From an uncultured Clostridia bacterium (GTDB lineage: Bacteria; Bacillota_A; Clostridia; Oscillospirales; Oscillospiraceae), in assembly GCA_946408145.1 (NCBI GenBank), contig CAMJQX010000063.1:1-8148 (forward strand): a stretch of 8,148 nt of DNA, in the 5' to 3' direction. This document shows positions 6,516 to 8,148 of the stretch, piece by piece (within the stretch, counting starts at the first letter, position 1; each line of letters opens with the position of its first letter). The translations under genes and the position numbers were made by a program. The notes under the pieces were generated by a model. The model searched no databases. It was not told where the DNA came from and worked only from the letters and a program-made list of their open reading frames with translations.

Positions 6516-7126
6516 TCGCGGTCGTGGACTACGGCGTCGGCAACCTTTTCTCGCTCTGCTCCTCGCTGCGCGCGATCGGAGCGGAGGCGGTCGTCACGAA
6601 TGAGAAAAGCGTTCTCCAAAATGCCGACAAGATCATCCTCCCCGGCGTCGGCGCCTTCGCGGACGCGGCGCGGAAGCTGCGCGAGCCCGGACTGGACGCG
6701 CTGCTGATCGAGGAGGCCGCGAAGGGCAAGGAGCTCCTCGGCATCTGCCTCGGCATGCAGCTCCTTTTCGAGAGCAGCGAGGAATACGGCGAGCACCGCG
6801 GCCTCGGCCTGCTGAAAGGTCGGGTCGTCGCGATGGAGGGCAGGCTCCCGCCTGCGCTCAAGATCCCGCACATCGGCTGGAACGCGCTGCGCTTCCGGCG
6901 CGATCACAGGCTGCTGCGCTACATCAAAGAGGGCGACTGCGTGTATTTCGTGCACTCCTATTACGCCGAGGACTGCGCGGACAGCCTGATCGCGACGGCG
7001 GAGTACGGCCTTGACGTCACGGCGATCGCCGCACGGGACAACGTCATGGGCTGCCAGTTCCACCCGGAGAAGAGCGGCGCCGTCGGCCTGAACATTCTGA
7101 GAGCTTTTTGTGAGGGAACACCATGA
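6512..7126 (+). CDS. hisH: Imidazole glycerol phosphate synthase, glutaminase subunit
   Basis: HisH is a class I glutamine amidotransferase that hydrolyses glutamine and channels ammonia through the HisF barrel to make IGP and AICAR. The 204-residue protein carries the full catalytic triad: C79 in the nucleophile elbow GICLGMQLLF (77-86), and H184 and E186 in CQFHPEKSG (181-189). Other family blocks are DYGVGNLFS (6-14), ILPGVGAF (42-49), IPHIGWN (118-124) and YFVHSYY (145-151). AAGGGG at 6498-6503 is the ribosome site. It overlaps hisB and hisA by 4 bases each. Its partner hisF lies two genes downstream, with hisA between, the usual hisH-hisA-hisF order. Confidence 0.98.
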   Translation: MIAVVDYGVGNLFSLCSSLRAIGAEAVVTNEKSVLQNADKIILPGVGAFADAARKLREPGLDALLIEEAAKGKELLGICLGMQLLFESSEEYGEHRGLGLLKGRVVAMEGRLPPALKIPHIGWNALRFRRDHRLLRYIKEGDCVYFVHSYYAEDCADSLIATAEYGLDVTAIAARDNVMGCQFHPEKSGAVGLNILRAFCEGTP

Positions 7127-7836
7127 TCCTTCTGCCGGCGATAGATCTCTATGAAAAAAAGGCCGTGAGGCTGTATAAGGGCGACTACGCGCAGATGACC
7201 GTCTACAGCGAAAAGCCGCTTGCGGTCGCAGGGGATTTCGCGTCCGCCGGGGCGGAGTGGATCCACCTCGTGGATCTGGAGGGCGCGCGATACGGGGATA
7301 CGCCGAATCTTGAGATCGTTTCCGAGATCGTGTCCGAGACTGGCCTGCGCGCCGAGATCGGCGGCGGGATCCGCAGGATGGAGACCGCACAGCGTTATCT
7401 CGACGCGGGCGTCCGGCGCGTGATCCTCGGCACCGCGGCCGTCACGGACGACGGCTTCCTGCGCGAGGCGCTTGCGGCCTTCGGCGCCGCCGTCGCGGTC
7501 GGCGCGGACGTGAAGGACGGGTATATCGCCATCCGCGGCTGGCGCGAGCAGTCCGCGCAGACCCTGGAAGCGTTTCTTTCGCAGATGGAAGAGCTCGGCG
7601 TACGCACCGTGATCTGCACCGACATCTCCCGCGACGGCGCGATGCGCGGCACGAACCGCGCACTCTATCGCGCGCTGTCGGCGCGCTTTTCGATGGACCT
7701 GATCGCCTCGGGCGGCGTGAGCAGTCTGGAGGATATCGGGGCGCTGCGCGAGCAGGGACTGTACGGCGCGATCCTCGGCAAGGCCTATTACACCGGCGCC
7801 GTGGATCTGCGCGAGGCATTGGAGGCGGCAAGATGA
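7123..7836 (+). CDS. hisA: ProFAR isomerase (phosphoribosylformimino-5-aminoimidazole carboxamide ribotide isomerase)
   Basis: HisA opens the ribose ring of ProFAR by an Amadori rearrangement to give PRFAR, the substrate of HisF-HisH. The 237-residue product is a (beta/alpha)8 barrel with internal half-barrel symmetry. Visible features are [13 protein letters not shown] (5-17) with catalytic D8, HLVDLEGA (48-55), GGGIRRMET (80-88) as the first phosphate-binding loop, VGADVKDG (126-133) with second catalytic residue D129, [14 protein letters not shown] (165-178) and ASGGVSS (195-201) as the second phosphate loop. A HisA/TrpF dual enzyme (PriA) is unlikely because Gram-positive PriA is an actinobacterial trait. 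GAGGG at 7112-7116 is the ribosome site; the start overlaps the hisH stop as ATGA. Confidence 0.97.
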   Translation: MILLPAIDLYEKKAVRLYKGDYAQMTVYSEKPLAVAGDFASAGAEWIHLVDLEGARYGDTPNLEIVSEIVSETGLRAEIGGGIRRMETAQRYLDAGVRRVILGTAAVTDDGFLREALAAFGAAVAVGADVKDGYIAIRGWREQSAQTLEAFLSQMEELGVRTVICTDISRDGAMRGTNRALYRALSARFSMDLIASGGVSSLEDIGALREQGLYGAILGKAYYTGAVDLREALEAAR

Positions 7837-8148
7837 TCACAAAGCGCATCATTCCCTGTCTCGACGTGAGAAACGGCAGGGTGGTCAAGGGCGTCAACTT
7901 CGAGGGCCTGCGGGACGTGGATTCGCCGGCCGCGCTCGGGAAATACTACTCAGACAGCGGCGCGGACGAGCTCGTGTTCTACGACATCACGGCTTCCTGT
8001 GAGGACCGGGCGCTCTTTACCGACATCCTCACCGAGGTCGCCCGGACGATCTTTATCCCGCTGACCGTGGGCGGGGGCATCAACAGCCTGGATGACTTTG
8101 ACCGCGTGCTCAAGTGCGGCGCGGACAAGGTCAGCGTCAACTCCGGCG
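7833..8148 (+). CDS. hisF: Imidazole glycerol phosphate synthase, cyclase subunit (partial, 5' part)
   Basis: HisF cyclises PRFAR using ammonia delivered by HisH, giving IGP and AICAR. The first 105 codons plus one base lie in the window, of about 250 expected. The N-terminus [20 protein letters not shown] is characteristic, with catalytic D11 and K19. FYDITAS (49-55) and LTVGGGINS (77-85) are the expected strand and first phosphate-binding loop. By T. maritima numbering, the conserved gate residues at the ammonia tunnel mouth, R5, E46 and K99, are all present. The second catalytic Asp (about 130) is beyond the window. GGAGG at 7821-7825 precedes the ATG, which overlaps the hisA stop as ATGA. 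Confidence 0.97.
   Translation, partial: MITKRIIPCLDVRNGRVVKGVNFEGLRDVDSPAALGKYYSDSGADELVFYDITASCEDRALFTDILTEVARTIFIPLTVGGGINSLDDFDRVLKCGADKVSVNSG

Noticed and set aside
6269..7390. Long antisense open frame (373 codons) opposite hisB, hisH and hisA
   Set aside because: It spans three well-supported sense genes and has an Arg/Ala/Ser-rich composition typical of a high-GC shadow frame.
1..8148. Mobile elements, CRISPR arrays, tRNA or rRNA genes
   Set aside because: No transposase or integrase coding, flanking inverted repeats, spaced direct repeats or RNA-gene signatures were seen. The only repeats lie inside the surface-protein gene.

Overview
The window looks like chromosomal DNA from a high-GC member of the Clostridia (Firmicutes), perhaps an Oscillospiraceae-type anaerobe. 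The lineage is inferred from four things: strong AAGGAGG-type ribosome binding sites, sigma-A-like promoters, a YerC/TrpR-family regulator leading a his operon, and a signal-peptide protein with choline-binding-type wall repeats. The coding regions are G+C rich (about two thirds by eye, not computed). Species cannot be assigned.

Layout. Positions 1-1317 (minus strand) hold the N-terminal 439 codons of a secreted surface protein whose 3' end lies outside the window. It has a signal peptide, a long Glu/Pro tetrapeptide-repeat segment, a beta-rich domain resembling bacterial pre-peptidase C-terminal (PPC) domains, and aromatic/Gly cell-wall-binding repeats. Positions 1318-1592 are a 275-base AT-richer divergent intergenic region with a recognisable promoter for each side. 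The right-hand promoter is a perfect TTGACA-N17-TATAAT, and a TACTAAT-GG-ATTAGTA palindrome sits on its predicted transcription start. Positions 1593-8148 (plus strand) are one uninterrupted histidine biosynthesis operon: yerC/hisR-like regulator, hisZ, hisG, hisD, hisC, hisB, hisH, hisA and hisF, with hisF cut by the window end.

How the genes work together. HisZ and short-form HisG make the hetero-oligomeric ATP phosphoribosyltransferase for step 1. HisA isomerises ProFAR to PRFAR. HisH and HisF form the glutamine-dependent IGP synthase. HisB dehydrates IGP, HisC transaminates imidazole acetol phosphate, and HisD oxidises histidinol to histidine. The hisI/hisE functions and a histidinol-phosphate phosphatase are not in the window; hisI/hisE would be expected just downstream. 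All eight gene junctions overlap (seven by 4 bases, one by 8), implying tight translational coupling. The small TrpR-family protein encoded first is the obvious candidate to bind the palindrome and repress its own operon. That link is inference, though it agrees with what I recall of comparative-genomic proposals for HisR-type regulators in Firmicutes.

No mobile elements, tRNA/rRNA genes, CRISPR arrays or frameshifted genes were seen. The his operon itself is conventional. The points most worth a second look are the regulator-operator pair, the truncated HisRS-like tail on HisZ, and the repeat-rich surface protein.
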